From: Acanthochromis polyacanthus
Taxonomy: Eukaryota > Chordata > Actinopteri > Pomacentridae
Direction: 5' to 3'
Assembly: GCF_021347895.1 (NCBI RefSeq)
Contig: NC_067119.1
Location: forward strand, 10,800,534 to 10,864,533
Length of the DNA stretch: 64,000 bases
A program made the position numbers and the translations under genes. A model generated the notes under the pieces. The model saw nothing but the letters and a program-made list of their open reading frames with translations. It did not search any database and had not been told where the DNA came from. This document shows, in pieces, positions 13,090 to 26,565 of this stretch (position 1 is the stretch's first letter; each line of letters opens with the position of its first letter).

Positions 13090-13860
13090 ACATGTCTGCA
13101 AGCCGCGTATGTTCTTAACATTTTAATTAGAGCACACATTAAATTGCTGAGAAGTGCAGCATTCCCGATCCCTTTTTGACAAGAGCAAGGACGCCGAGCT
13201 GCTCACAAAACACAGAATGGGAAGCCGTGCTGAAATAAACATCAGATAAATCAGTCATCTTGCAGGTCTGTCTACAAGTCCAGCAAGTTTTAATGAATTA
13301 ACTTTTTTAATTGGGCCGTGTTTTGACAACCTCACATCCCATCCGAGCCGATGCTGTTTCTACCCTTGCTGGTAGCTCTGGCACATCGATGGCCTCGCGT
13401 ACTTCTGAAGAGCTACTTAATCAGCCCGCTCAATTAGATTCAGATTCATACAAAAGTTTTAATTAGCGCTGTTTTTCTTAATCTGTGTGCCTTTTGACAA
13501 AGTCGTGAGGGAGATTGGGGCGAGATAGAGGAGCTGATGATGCGGTCCTGCCCTCCGCTTCCTCTTCCTCCTCGTCTCGCATGTGTTTCCATGAGTCATC
13601 ATCATGTGACTGTGCCAGATTCTAATCAGCTCCCTGCACCTGCTGCTGGTTTCTACAGTGTTACTCTGACAAACACCAAACATAATCAAGGTTGAAAGGT
13701 AGACGCTGCCTTGCCCTCGCCCAAAATAACAGCAACAGAGCCCGGTCCCACGGTGCATTTGCGGTGATGACATGTGGTCCTAATTAATTATCAGCTCATT
13801 TGAATGAGCATTTTTAGCTCCCCGGCTCCTTATTGATCAGCTGCCTTTACTTTCGCTTGA
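13090..13860. promoter_or_regulatory. Candidate conserved non-coding element (homeodomain-site rich)
   Basis: This block lacks simple repeats and transposon motifs. It is dense in TAAT/ATTA cores (for example TTTTAATTAGAGC near 13120, TTTTAATTAGCGC near 13458, CTAATTAATTA near 13781), with a short inverted repeat GCTCATT-TG-AATGAGC near 13796. Such composition is common in vertebrate developmental enhancers lying in gene deserts. That is inference only: no alignment to another species was possible. The 104-codon minus frame 13459-13773 inside it is probably a chance frame. Confidence 0.3.
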
Positions 13861-14869
13861 GCTTATGTGGTTTTGCGCACTATGATTAGTACAAATTCTA
13901 CAGATGTGTGCACATAACTCTGGAAAATAATACTGCTGGCATGCAGTTTTTAAAGGGAGCACCTGAAAACACATTTCCTCAGGTACATAGTCTGAGCACA
14001 GTGTTGAAATACTTTTACTTTACTAAATTATTTTCATTTAATTCACAGACCTTTATACTTGAGAAGTATTGTACTGTGTGCTCACCAACTCCTATCTGAT
14101 ATTAGCTTAAAAATCCAGTGATTTTGTGGGCCAAACATTATTTAATCATCATAAAAAGAGAGAAAACATTTATTCCATTTTTAAGGGAAAACAATGTACA
14201 GCAGAAGCTTCTTCATTTCCATCCTGTTAATCATCTCACAACCATGATTATGCATCTTCTAAACTATTTATTTGCATACAAAATAGTTCAAATATTAGCT
14301 TCACCTTAGTCAACCAACCACACAGTAATATATTGTCTAAGCATGTCATATAATAATGCATCAGTTACAAGGTCTAGAAGTAGGTTTTGTTTTGGTATTT
14401 CATGCACATTTTTAAATAATAATTCTGTACTTTTACTTAAAAATGCATATATATATTTTTAAAGATAGGGTATGCAATTCTAATCCAATGCAATTTTTCT
14501 ATCAGATTCAAGGAGTATCACGTCATAGCCACTAGCACAGTGGTTCCAACTGATCCATCCACCACTATTCCAGGGTGACAAGGGGAAAGGGAGAATAGAT
14601 AAACCTGCTGAAGATGTCATCATACCAGTGAATAATTTTATCCTTGCCCAATGTCTTCTCATACAGTAGGGACCTCTTCCACTTTCTCGTAGGCTCAGTA
14701 GGCCATTATGCACATATTTAAAGGTGCTCCATTGTAACTGAATTTAATGGGCAGTGAAGCCATGATTTCCAAGGAGACAAAAGTCGGACGGCTTGAGCTG
14801 GATCCCATGTTGGACTAAAATACAGCATTATGTTTGAACTATTTTCTTATTTCCATGACATACCTGTAT
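13861..14869. other. Non-coding, AT-rich, nothing recognised
   Basis: Short chance frames only (63 and 77 codons). A TATATATA stretch lies near 14446. No repeat family recognised. Confidence 0.5.
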
Positions 14870-15188
14870 ACTTATATGGAAATTCATCATATCACATGTG
14901 TACATATCCTGTATGTAAACTCAGCATATCACTGCATGTAAATATATGCAAATTTAACTGTCATAATGTACATATCCATATATAGACTCGTCATGCCTGT
15001 TATATTGTTTCTGTGAGACCTTTTTTCATTATTATATTTTTGTTTTTTAGCCATGTTGTACTTCTTGTGTACTTCTTGTGATTCTTTCTTCCTTACCTGT
15101 ATCCAGTTGCTGTAACACATGAATTTCCCTGGTGGGGAATCAATAAAGTTCATCTTATCTTATCTTATCTTATCTTATCTTATCTTAC
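14870..15188 (+). mobile_element. LINE 3' UTR with (ATCTT)n tail
   Basis: The right end reads GAATTTCCCTGGTGGGGAAT followed by CAATAAAGTTC and then about eight units of a TATCT/ATCTT pentanucleotide to 15188. This is the familiar 3' end of a teleost non-LTR retrotransposon (L2/RTE-type tail). Upstream, TTTTTTAGCCATGTTGTACT and a stretch of alternating purine/pyrimidine belong to the same 3' UTR. No coding part is kept, so it is a strongly 5'-truncated copy. A shorter tail of the same kind lies at 33166-33214. I am sure of the retrotransposon tail but not of the clade. Confidence 0.75.
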
Positions 15189-15935
15189 TTTGACTTGCTA
15201 TTTTTCACTCTGTGTTTGTTCACGTTCTCAGATGATGATTGGTTACGTTTAAGCACCAAAAGATCCTGGTTTTGTTTAAAAAAGGCTCACAATTTTGGTT
15301 AAAATGCACCCTAAATTACACCCTTAAGCTAAATTTCTTATATTTCCACAGTAATGTCTTTTATACGCACCTATTCACCTGACTGAGAGAGCACTGACAT
15401 TACCATGCTTACTTTATTTTCAGTGATCAGAATGAATGATAATATGCATTCTGGCCTCTCAGAAGGTGAAGGAGGTCCTTGAGGTCGATATGTATTGAAA
15501 CAATGTGCAATGATAACCATTCAATTGGGTGGAAAATGAGAAAGTGGGAGCCAGCGAGACAGAAATCTGGCACATATGATCCTGTACAAATGTACTAACT
15601 TTCTAAATATCAACAGTCTTTCACCAAAATTGCTGACTCCACCTTTAAGTAATGAATTTAGAGATTTCTTCCACAATAGTTGGCATGCAGTGTTTTAGTT
15701 ATTAATTATCTGTAGGTGTAAAGTAAAAGATGTAGAGAGGAACAACTTTGCCGATTTAATTTAAAACAAAAACAATGAAAATGAGAGCAAATCACCATGT
15801 GGTGAATAAACATAATCTGTTACAGATTTATGCTTGAAGATCTGTGAAATTTACAGGAATTCAGGTTATTATTTTTTCAGTTACACCGACAGCCCGATGA
15901 TCAAACGGTTCTACTGAAGCTCTGCCTGCCACTGC
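15189..15935. other. Non-coding; possible fragment of a dispersed repeat
   Basis: 15238-15310 contains GGTTACGTTTAAGCACCAAA and further TTTGGTT units. These resemble an abundant fish repeat built from GGTTTAGGCACCAAAA-type units. The match is short and diverged. The remainder shows nothing recognisable. Confidence 0.35.
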
Positions 15936-16010
15936 TACTTTTTATTTTTATTTTATTTTTTTTATTTATTTATTTTTTTGGGGGCGGGGGGGGGGGGGGG
16001 GGGGGGGGCG
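15936..16010. repeat. T/A-rich low complexity joined to a 23-base G run
   Basis: A TTTTA/TTTAT-type tract of about 45 bases passes into GGGGG, a single C, and then 23 uninterrupted G bases (15986-16008). Runs this long form G-quadruplexes readily in vitro and are error-prone in sequencing, so the exact length is uncertain. Confidence 0.9.
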
Positions 16011-19000
16011 CAATAAAATCAATCATTTATTATCGAATTGACTTTTATGTGGTGCTCAACGTGACCGAGAATCACAACATGACACATCGGCCAGTGTCAT
16101 GATAACGTTATAATGTCACCTGTATCAGGAGGCTTTTTCTGCCCACATTATGATAAGAGTTCAGAGAGCAGAAGAGGAGAAATCTCACACTTTCAGACAC
16201 TTCCTGACTTTGACATTTGAAAAGCGTTGTAAATAAAAAAGAAAGAGTGGGCATGACAGGGCTTGTGGATGTACAAATGGACACCTTCATGTTCCTGTTT
16301 TATTATTTTCCTCCACTTCTTTGACATCATCATATATGTGCTTTTTTATTAAAGAACAAAAAAGTGCTCTTAACTAACTTCTCGTGTGGAAACATCGAAC
16401 TGTAGAGATGATAAAATAAACTGAGCATTTGCGGATTTTATAGAAACTGTGATGTAGTTATGCTTTACTATCTCTGTTCACTTTTTTTTTTTTTTTTTTT
16501 ACTTGTTACGAAATTTCCTATTTTGTGTTCTTATTTTTTTAGGGTTTTCCAAAGGTTAATACAGAGCACGGTGCATTTGAATGAGATCAGAGAAAAGTGG
16601 AACCAAACGGACTATTACAGCCCAAACTCCAGCAACAGTAATGAGCAAGAGTAATCAGAGTGAGCGAGCTATGAATATTTTTTATATATGGTAGTTTCTC
16701 TCTCTTTTTTTGATGATGATGAGCGGGTCTTATCACACAAGCTGCAAGTTCATTTTAATTCAACATCCAGCACAAAGAAAAACCTTCAACAAACGAGGGC
16801 CAACTCTCATTCGGACCAACAGCGGAGCGGTAATTGGAAAGCTTAATTGGGGAGATGGCATCTTGTTAATTGAATTAGCAGCAAAGGAAAAAAGAAACTG
16901 CCAATTCAGGACAATGTCAGGGAGTGACATTGAGAGATTGAGAGGGGAAAAGAAAGTGAAGGGAAAAAGGGAGAATGCTGACAGATAAATGTAATACAAG
17001 AGGGAAGAAAAGAAATGTAGACAGGCAGATATAAGTGTCAACAGCAGCTGAGGAGAGGAGGCGAGGGGGACGAGAGGACTCTTGAATGTGAAAATGACTT
17101 ATTTAAGAGCAGAGGGGAGCTGGAAAAGAAATGTGAGACAGTGAATAGAAAAGAGAGACGAAAGGATGAGGGGACAGCTAAAGAAAAGGGCATCGAATCT
17201 GTACAAAATGTCTCGATGATTTCAAGGTTATTGTATTCATGCATTTAGGTGGGTAAGGGATGCACAGACACTCATGTACCTACAGTACAAGCTGTCCACG
17301 TACTTGGCAGTACACAGACCCTGCATCTCAGAGGGGGAAGCCCTCGGGAGGAAAGCTCATGGCTGATTACTGTTACAGCTAAGTGAACTGTGTCCTATTC
17401 CAGAGACATCAATGTCAAGATGTGTGCGTGCGAGTGTGTGTCACGGAGTAAAATAAACTTCTTTTTCTGACTGGCTTTCATCTGCATGTACAGTACGTTC
17501 ACATGCTGGAAAAAGTCGCGCAAGACTGCCAGTAAACAGAAGTTTGAAATGACAGATTTTGCTCCCACAACTGGCAGAGAAGAATTAAAGTCACGATAAA
17601 ATTCCACAAAAAAAAAAAAGGTTTGCCCTTAGAAATGGCCAAAAGAAGGACTTTGTGAGAGAGTTAATGTTACAATGATGGCTTTGGTTGGAAAGTGTTT
17701 CAGCTGACATACTTGGGCTAAAGTTTCAGACTCATTCATATATGACCTGTCCACCAGCACAAGACTAAAAACTCAGAGTTCCTGCTTTTAAAGAGCAACC
17801 CAATACTGGCTAAGAATCAGGATTGTGTTGATATCTCTGGGTTTAACTTTTCACCTTTTTGCAAAGATGTGATGAAATATAATCCAGGTCATGTTCATAC
17901 ACCCTGAGATCGCAGCCACATCAATTAAGGACAACATTAGGTCTGCAGCTATTGATAATTCAAGTCTGCTAGAGCCTAAAGGCAGTGTTTTCCTCTTCTG
18001 TGTGACCAACAGTTCAAAAGCTAAAATATTTCATTCTGTTTATATTAAGTGTAGAACTGCTGTCTTCCTCGTCTGGCAGTGAGAGTAATTATACAAACAC
18101 TTTGCTTGTGATGTACAGTACCATGAAAAATTACAGGCAGTTCATGCCCGAAAACCATCTAATGTGGCTGAATTCAAACTATTCTGCAGAGAAGAGTGGG
18201 ACAAAATTCCTCCATGGCGATGAAATCACAAGCTATCACAAATGTTTAACTGCAGTTGTTGCTGCCGAGGGCGGCCCAAACAGTTATTAGGTTCAGAGGG
18301 GCAATTGCTGTTGCCCAAGGGATGATTTAGGCTTTCAATAATTCTTCGATAAACCATCATTTAAAAATGGCATTTTGCTTTTTGTGGGTTATCTCAGTCT
18401 AATATTCAGTTGATATAATTATTAGTTTGATGATCTAGAATATAAATGTGTGAATTTAAAGTGTGAAAAATATGCAAAAATAGAACATTTTCATTGGGGG
18501 CAAACTCTTTTTCATAGCACTGTATCCCCCGCTGTCAACTGCTCTTTTTCGACTGTAATCGTTCCTCTAAATGCAGAGTTTTGCTTTTTAAAAAAAATCA
18601 TACTTAGCTTACACTGTCTGTGCTGCTACAGTTGCTCCACTCTTCAGCTCTGGTAAACCGGTCTTTGCTGACAGACTTAAATGCATCACTAACTGTGCAC
18701 CAAAACAGCCAATGTCACTACAAACACCAGATATAAAACTCAAGCACGATGCAAAATCCTTCATCTGTCATAAATCAGCATATTATGACCTTGTTTGGTA
18801 AAGGCTTGGATGTTGAGAACGTTAATTAAAATGTTGCAGTCCTGAACTCCAGCTTCAAATAATTTAACCTCAGTAGTTTTTCTAGTTTGGAGAGCTAAAA
18901 CAGGAAAAAAAAAGGAAAATCTGAGAATTTTTCCACCAACAATTCAAGTGAAAAAGTCCTAATTATGACAGAAGCAAAAGTGACAACTGATTGGTTGCCT

Positions 19001-20469
19001 AATCTCTTATTCTTTACTCTCTTTACTGTTCTACTTCTTTTTAAAGCTAGCCAACATATGATACTTAACCTTAGCTATCCTATTTGCAAATTACTCAGAT
19101 AAACCTAGAAAATACACAGTACTTTATAGTCCTTAACTTCTATATTTAAACCTGGCTGGTAAATCTGAAAGAGCACAATCTTTTCAGTGTGATAATTACT
19201 GTGAATATGAATGTAAAGCCTCCAAAGCAGTCATAGGAGCCCAAACCACAATGTTTTGTCAGCTTTAACAAAGCACACACTTAATCCAAACGCATGACTT
19301 TCCCTCACACTTAAGCAAGTTGGTTTTGCGCCTAAATCCAGCCAAACCTCAGCCACAGCGTTGTCACATCATAAGAGGGATTTTGGAGGACACAGTCAAA
19401 CAATTCCTGGCCAAAAGAGACACCAGATCAGAAAATGTTTAATCACTGTGAATTGTTTGAGAGGACATAGAGGAAGAAAGTATTTTGCTGTCTAATGTGG
19501 AGGGAAAAACGTGTGTGTGTCACAACTTTCTTATCTTTTCGTTATTTTGTGTCTTTTTAAAAGGCCGAAAACTTTTAATGAGGTGAATGATAAATCTGAT
19601 TAGTCGATAAACACCTTTTAGTGGACGTGTGCATTGTGTGAACTCAATTCTGACAGTTCTTGTAAAAGAAAATAAATGACTCTCTTTCCGCAATGATTTG
19701 AGCGGAAAAAAGGATATCTTTTTAGACCATTTTCCATTTACACACTTTATTCTCTTTTTAAGCTTTCTTTTAATTACATCCATCTCTCTCAGTCTGATAA
19801 ATTGTCTGTGTTTTACTGATCTGTGTTTAACTAGCAGGGGCAGTCATTTTCTGATAGCGGCGGCGTAAAAAGATGTTTTAAGACAAAAGGTTTACAAGGC
19901 TCTGCCAAATATTATTGAGAAAACACAAAGGAACTTGATTCAAAAGGATTTGCAATTTACTTAAATAAAGAAGGCAGAAAGAGGTCCTTTCAAAAATGCT
20001 GCAGTTGGTACTCGTTCAAAAACACGCTGAAATTCTCTTTCATTTGTAATACTGGTGTGCAGTGAACAATAATAGCAGAGTTATCATTTTTATTCTTTAA
20101 TCATATTTTCTCCTTGAAGTAGAATTAAAAATCATTCACTGAACTAACACTGGTTGTGTTTGCTTTTTCTAAGGCAGCTTGAGAGAAAAAGAAAATCTGT
20201 TCCTCGTGGTGGTTAAGAAACACCTGTCATCTAAATTCTTGTCTTGATGAGAACCATTTGTTTTGGTTTACCTCCATTAAATCAGGTGTCATCCTGATTT
20301 AAGAGATACAGAGCCTAAAGAACCCCAAATGGAAGTTTTACCATTTAAAGAAAAAATTACAAAAAAAGACTGTCTTATGTCAAAGTGAAAGCAGATTTGT
20401 ATAATGTAATGTCAATTAATTAAAAATCTGAAATGTAAAAGAATCATTGAATAAGCAATCACCAACTTT
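16011..20469. other. Non-coding, mostly unique DNA
   Basis: No exon or repeat family recognised. Points seen: a T run at 16483-16500; a TAATTG-rich, repeat-free part at 16790-16900 that could be regulatory; purine-rich DNA at 16930-17190 on the plus strand. Open frames of 92-93 codons on opposite strands at 16710-17041 overlap each other and have no recognised domain. Confidence 0.5.
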
Positions 20470-20740
20470 TAAAAGACTCACATTAAAGTCATTCAGAGGA
20501 GTCATAGGTGTCTTGGTGGCCTCCCACACAATCTTTTTTTAACGACCACCCACTTTGGCAGATTTAGGCATGTCTCATATGCATTTACTTATTTCGCATT
20601 TTATATGTAGAGAAAATATTGATAAATTCATCATTAGGAAAAGTGAGACAAGTGAGGGCGGCCACCGAGACACCTACGACTCCTCTAAAGGAGCTACAGA
20701 TGAGTCATTTTAGAGACTGTGAACACTTGTGCAATAACTT
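20470..20740. mobile_element. Two Tc1-like fragments head-to-head (inverted repeat)
   Basis: The arms 20496-20524 and 20657-20685 are inverted copies matching at 26 of 29 positions, with 132 bases between them. On the plus strand the right arm reads GGCGGCCACCGAGACACC then TACGACTCCTCTAAAGGAGC. From memory this is the N-terminal coding part of a teleost Tc1-like transposase (E-A-x-E-T-P-x-T-x-L-K-E-L). The left arm is the same segment in antisense and extends into CCCACTTTGGCAGATTTAGG, also typical of that family read in reverse. Neither copy has an intact frame. The arrangement could be two independent insertions or a fold-back derivative. Confidence 0.65.
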
Positions 20741-22369
20741 CTTATACATTTCATACTTTTAATGAACTGGCACTAGTTTGTGGACATCGGTTTTTATTTT
20801 TAGATGAAAGAAAGTTTTTTTTTTTTTGCTAAGTTCTTGTAAAAAAAAAAAGGCAAATTAAATGGACTATAGGATTTATTTTTGAAAAGCAATAAAAGGA
20901 GAGGACTTCCAACAGGGGAAAATACTTTTTATTGCCACCGTAGTCATGTTTGTTTTGGCACCAAGGCTCTAAAACTGAGATCTTTTCAGTAACAAATTAA
21001 CAGAGACATTTTTCCCACGACCAGTTCAGGTACACGGCAACATGACTATTTTTGAAGTCAATCAGTTGACAGCAGGTTTTGAAGAGAAAGTTTGAATGCA
21101 TCTTTTCTTGTACATGTCTTTTCGGACGGCTTTCAAAGCATTTGTTTTCTCTTGTGCTTTGCTTTTTTTTCTTTTCCCAGAAATGAACCCCAAGGAAAGT
21201 CATACATGAGTGACTGTATGATTGTCATAATGACATGAGTCACAGAATGAAAAATTGCACCTCTCGAGTGCCTTAAGATGGTCTTTTCTCATCCTTTTTA
21301 CTCGTCTTCTCTCTCATATCTCACTCTTCACTCCTGTGTGTTCTCTCCTTCTCTCACCATTTTCTTTTTGTTCTCACCCCCCTCTACTCCTCATCCTTCA
21401 TCTATTTTCCTCCCACGTTACTGTTTGTCCTTCTCCCTCCATCCCTCCTCCTTACTTCTTTCCCTCAATCCCTGCAGCTTCCTTTGTCCCATCCCTGTCT
21501 GTCAAAAGAGCTCTTCAATAACGAGATGTTGCTGCATAACAGCGGTCATTATGCAAATATAACTTTTACTAAATGCATCAAAAAGTGCTTTCTTTGTCAG
21601 GGTCAGAATTAATCTCCACTGGCTGATATTCATAAGACAGGGAAGGCACGCAAACAGATACAATTAATTCTTTTTAGCACATTTACATAAGTGACTTTTT
21701 TATTTTATTTTTTTCATATAACAACATTTTATTTATTTCAGTCATTGTATAGAATGCTAATATATTCAGGAATGCAGCAACTATTGCACGGTTAGCTTTG
21801 GAAGCTTTGACATTTGCAGATTATGTGATGGTTTTGGGTTAATAAGGCTCAGTTCTAAATAGAAGAAACACCTTTTCTTTTAAAAAAAATGACGCCCAAC
21901 GTAACTTATGAAGCCTCCTACAACTTTAAAAACTATGAGCAGATATCTGGCATCTCTTGTGACGATCATCTCTTGCTCTTGACCCTAAACTGCAGCAGCA
22001 ATAGTGAATATTTGCATTATGTAGCTTGTGGTAACAGATGATGCAGTTTTGTGCATTCACCATCCAATAACGTCTCACAAGAAATAATAAAATATGTTAT
22101 TTCTTCGAGGTCAAGGTTAAGTTTGGGCACCTCCGGCAGTCACAGTCATTCTAAGTTCCGTCTGCTGTGTTCACTTCTTTCACTTTGAATAGTTTCTAGT
22201 TGACTCTTGAAACTGCCGTTCCGAAGATATTGTTTACTTTGTGCCTCTAAATAAGTCAAACTTAGAATTTAAAAAAAAAGTGCAAAAAAAAAAAGTAAAG
22301 CGCACAGAGACATAAATATGACTTGATAGACAGTGACTGTTGCCGTGTTTTTTCAAGTGAGGAAGGGAA
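20741..22369. other. Non-coding; pyrimidine-rich tract at 21260-21480
   Basis: The plus strand at 21260-21480 is strongly C/T-rich and produces two overlapping 88- and 94-codon Ser/Leu/Pro-rich frames that I regard as compositional artefacts. Otherwise AT-rich and unremarkable, with A runs near 22270 and 22287. Confidence 0.6.

Positions 22370-24576
<2,207 letters not shown>

Positions 24577-24609
<33 letters not shown>
24577..24609. repeat. (CT)n microsatellite
   Basis: About 16 CT units, read on the minus strand as an Arg-Glu repeat in a spurious 72-codon frame. Confidence 0.95.
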
Positions 24610-24611
<2 letters not shown>

Positions 24612-25499
24612 GGGTGGATAAGTGATAGTTAAGATTAAGGTTAAAGTCTCCAGGAACTGAATTCAAGTCAGTGTGATGCCTTCGGAAGTCTCGGGTACAC
24701 TGAGTGTGACTAAGACAGAACTCCTGTCGCTGCATATTTAAGTACACATGCAGAAAAATCGGTCCTTCCTCCACATACGCAGCAGCATAAACAGCATACG
24801 CGTGTGTATACAGGGTTAAAATATACTACTGTCGGTATAATGTGTGTGCACATTTCTTCATTTAGTGTGACACCAGTAGATTATGGTACAAGCATGGCAA
24901 AAAGAAACCTGTTCCAGAGTTATTAGGTGATTCATCCAGTGAACACGTGTGTCGCTGTGGCAGAGCCTTTCCACAACAAACCCGAGGCACCGGTCACTGC
25001 ATTACTTGTACTTTTTGTTTCAGAATAATGTAAAATAATGAAGAATTTCTCTATTATTATGAGAACATTGTGATCATTTTCCTGTTTTGTTTACAGTCTG
25101 TCAAGCCTTTAAGCAACAACTGAAACCAACCATTTTAACCGAGAGTGCTCAGATTAAATCTTATTTGCACAGATGCTAACGTTATGTTCCCAACTTTGGC
25201 CACTAATTTCCACACGAGGTGCTACCACAGAGTTCCAAGATGAAAGCAGTGACTCTTGTACTCAGAGCAAGATAGGCCAATAGGAAGAACCCACAGTGTC
25301 CACAGCCAGTGCAATAGGTGAGGAACTTGGCAAGAGCATGATAACCTTTTTTCCCCCCAACAATCGTGGGGTTGACCACTGTGATTTCATCTCATCAATG
25401 CAGAGGTCGACTGTATCACTCCAAGGCATTTTAGGGACAACATTCAGCACAAACAATCTAAATTGTGGAGTGATGGAATTTGGATCTCCCAATTGCAAC
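24610..25499. other. Non-coding; possible upstream part of a mariner remnant
   Basis: 24610-25200 shows nothing recognised. 25200-25499 is directly upstream of the mariner fragment and may be decayed transposase DNA, but no motif is clear enough to claim it. Confidence 0.4.
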
Positions 25500-25816
25500 A
25501 TGCACTTACTCAAAGCGAGTTGATTACGCACAAGTTTTTGGCTACAACAACAAAATCGTCACTCTCCTCTTGCAGTGCTCGTGAGATAGAGCCTCCCTGT
25601 GGTTTCTTCCTTTTCCACAAAATGAAACTCAAGTTAAAGGACGGTCGTTTTGATGCAGTGAAGGGGATTCATTGCACACCGCAGTGCCTGACATGCTTCA
25701 AAGAACAGGAATTCCAGGGACTGTTCCAAATGTGGCAGGAGCACCGGGAGAAGCGTGTCACTGCACAAGACGACTACTTCAGAGAGGATGATGGGAAAAA
25801 TGTAAATGAGGTATGA
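25500..25816 (+). pseudogene. Mariner-like transposase C-terminus, remnant
   Basis: The open frame ending at 25816 contains FFLFHKMKLKLKDGRFD (about 25603-25653) and then EFQGLFQMWQ and DDYFRED. These match the order seen at the C-terminus of mariner-family transposases: the F-F-L-F-P-K-x-K segment, a G-R-R-F-D-like motif, an F-x-x-x-F-x-x-W helix and an x-x-Y-F-E-G-D end. The preceding P-H-P-P-Y-S-P-D-L catalytic stretch is garbled (frameshift near 25560-25595), and the upstream catalytic domain with the first two Asp residues is not recognisable. I infer a dead 5'-truncated copy. The last 70 codons remain open, which is mildly unusual for otherwise degraded material. Confidence 0.7.
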
Positions 25817-26369
25817 TTTTTGCTTTTTATAAACACAGTCACAGAACTTTCTGATGGCACCTCAAATGAACTATGTCACTACAGGCAACAGCAATATATA
25901 TGATATAGACTTCAGGAAACGGAACCTCCCACATTTTGCATTTATATATGGGTAAGGCAGCTCATGGTGCATCCAAATCAGTTTTGTCAAATTTTACAAA
26001 ATTAGACTGTCTGGGCTGGTAAGGATTGATCTCACACTTTGATAAGTTTGGTTGAACCTGTTCAAGTGTGAGAAGCTATACTTTGTCTTTTCTGCAGTGA
26101 TGTTGTGTTGTACTAAAACACAGTACTATATCACAGCTGTGCATGGCCATAATAATACCAGAATAGACTGTGTGCACATCCACTAGGCCTCAGTGGAATT
26201 GGTGGTGGACACAATAATCAATACAATTGCAATACAAGGAACATCTACACACTGGAATCACGCCTCCCTTAAATTTTATTACTGACAGTTTGACCAAATA
26301 TGGGTCTTTGTCAGACAGGATTAATGAGAATACTACTGGTACAAGTACAACAAAACACACGTAGTCTCC
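25817..26369. other. Non-coding, nothing recognised
   Basis: No gene or named repeat. Several TATATA-like words. No terminal inverted repeat matching the mariner remnant was found. Confidence 0.5.
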
Positions 26370-26565
26370 CATAAGCAGTAGTGGTTCAGTGGTGCCTTGC
26401 TGATCAGAAGGCTGGGGGTTGATGTCCCAGGACTCCCTTGCTGCTGCTGCTAGGCCCTTGAGCAAGACCCCTAATCCAGCCTGTACTGTGTCTGATGCTG
26501 CTTTCTCTGCTCTGACCTGTGGTTGTTGTTTACCTGCCTATAAAAAAACATGATGTAAATTAGCT
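26370..26565 (+). mobile_element. tRNA-derived SINE, degraded
   Basis: The left part looks like a decayed RNA polymerase III promoter: an A-box-like TGGTTCAGTGG near 26383 and a B-box-like GGGTTGATGTCC near 26416. These are followed by the phrase GGCCCTTGAGCAAGACCCCT (26452-26471), which is characteristic of an abundant fish SINE (from memory, a family whose copies usually end in an L2-type tail). The usual tail is not recognisable; the copy fades after the TGCTTTCTCTGCTCTGACC stretch. It is a SINE relic, not a functional tRNA gene. Confidence 0.65.

Noticed and set aside
25262..25531. 89-codon minus and 75-codon plus frames overlapping each other upstream of the mariner fragment
   Set aside because: Neither shows a transposase or other motif in its frame; most likely decayed repeat DNA or chance.
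26376..26430. Possible tRNA gene
   Set aside because: A- and B-box-like words are present, but no cloverleaf can be drawn and the downstream phrase is that of a SINE.
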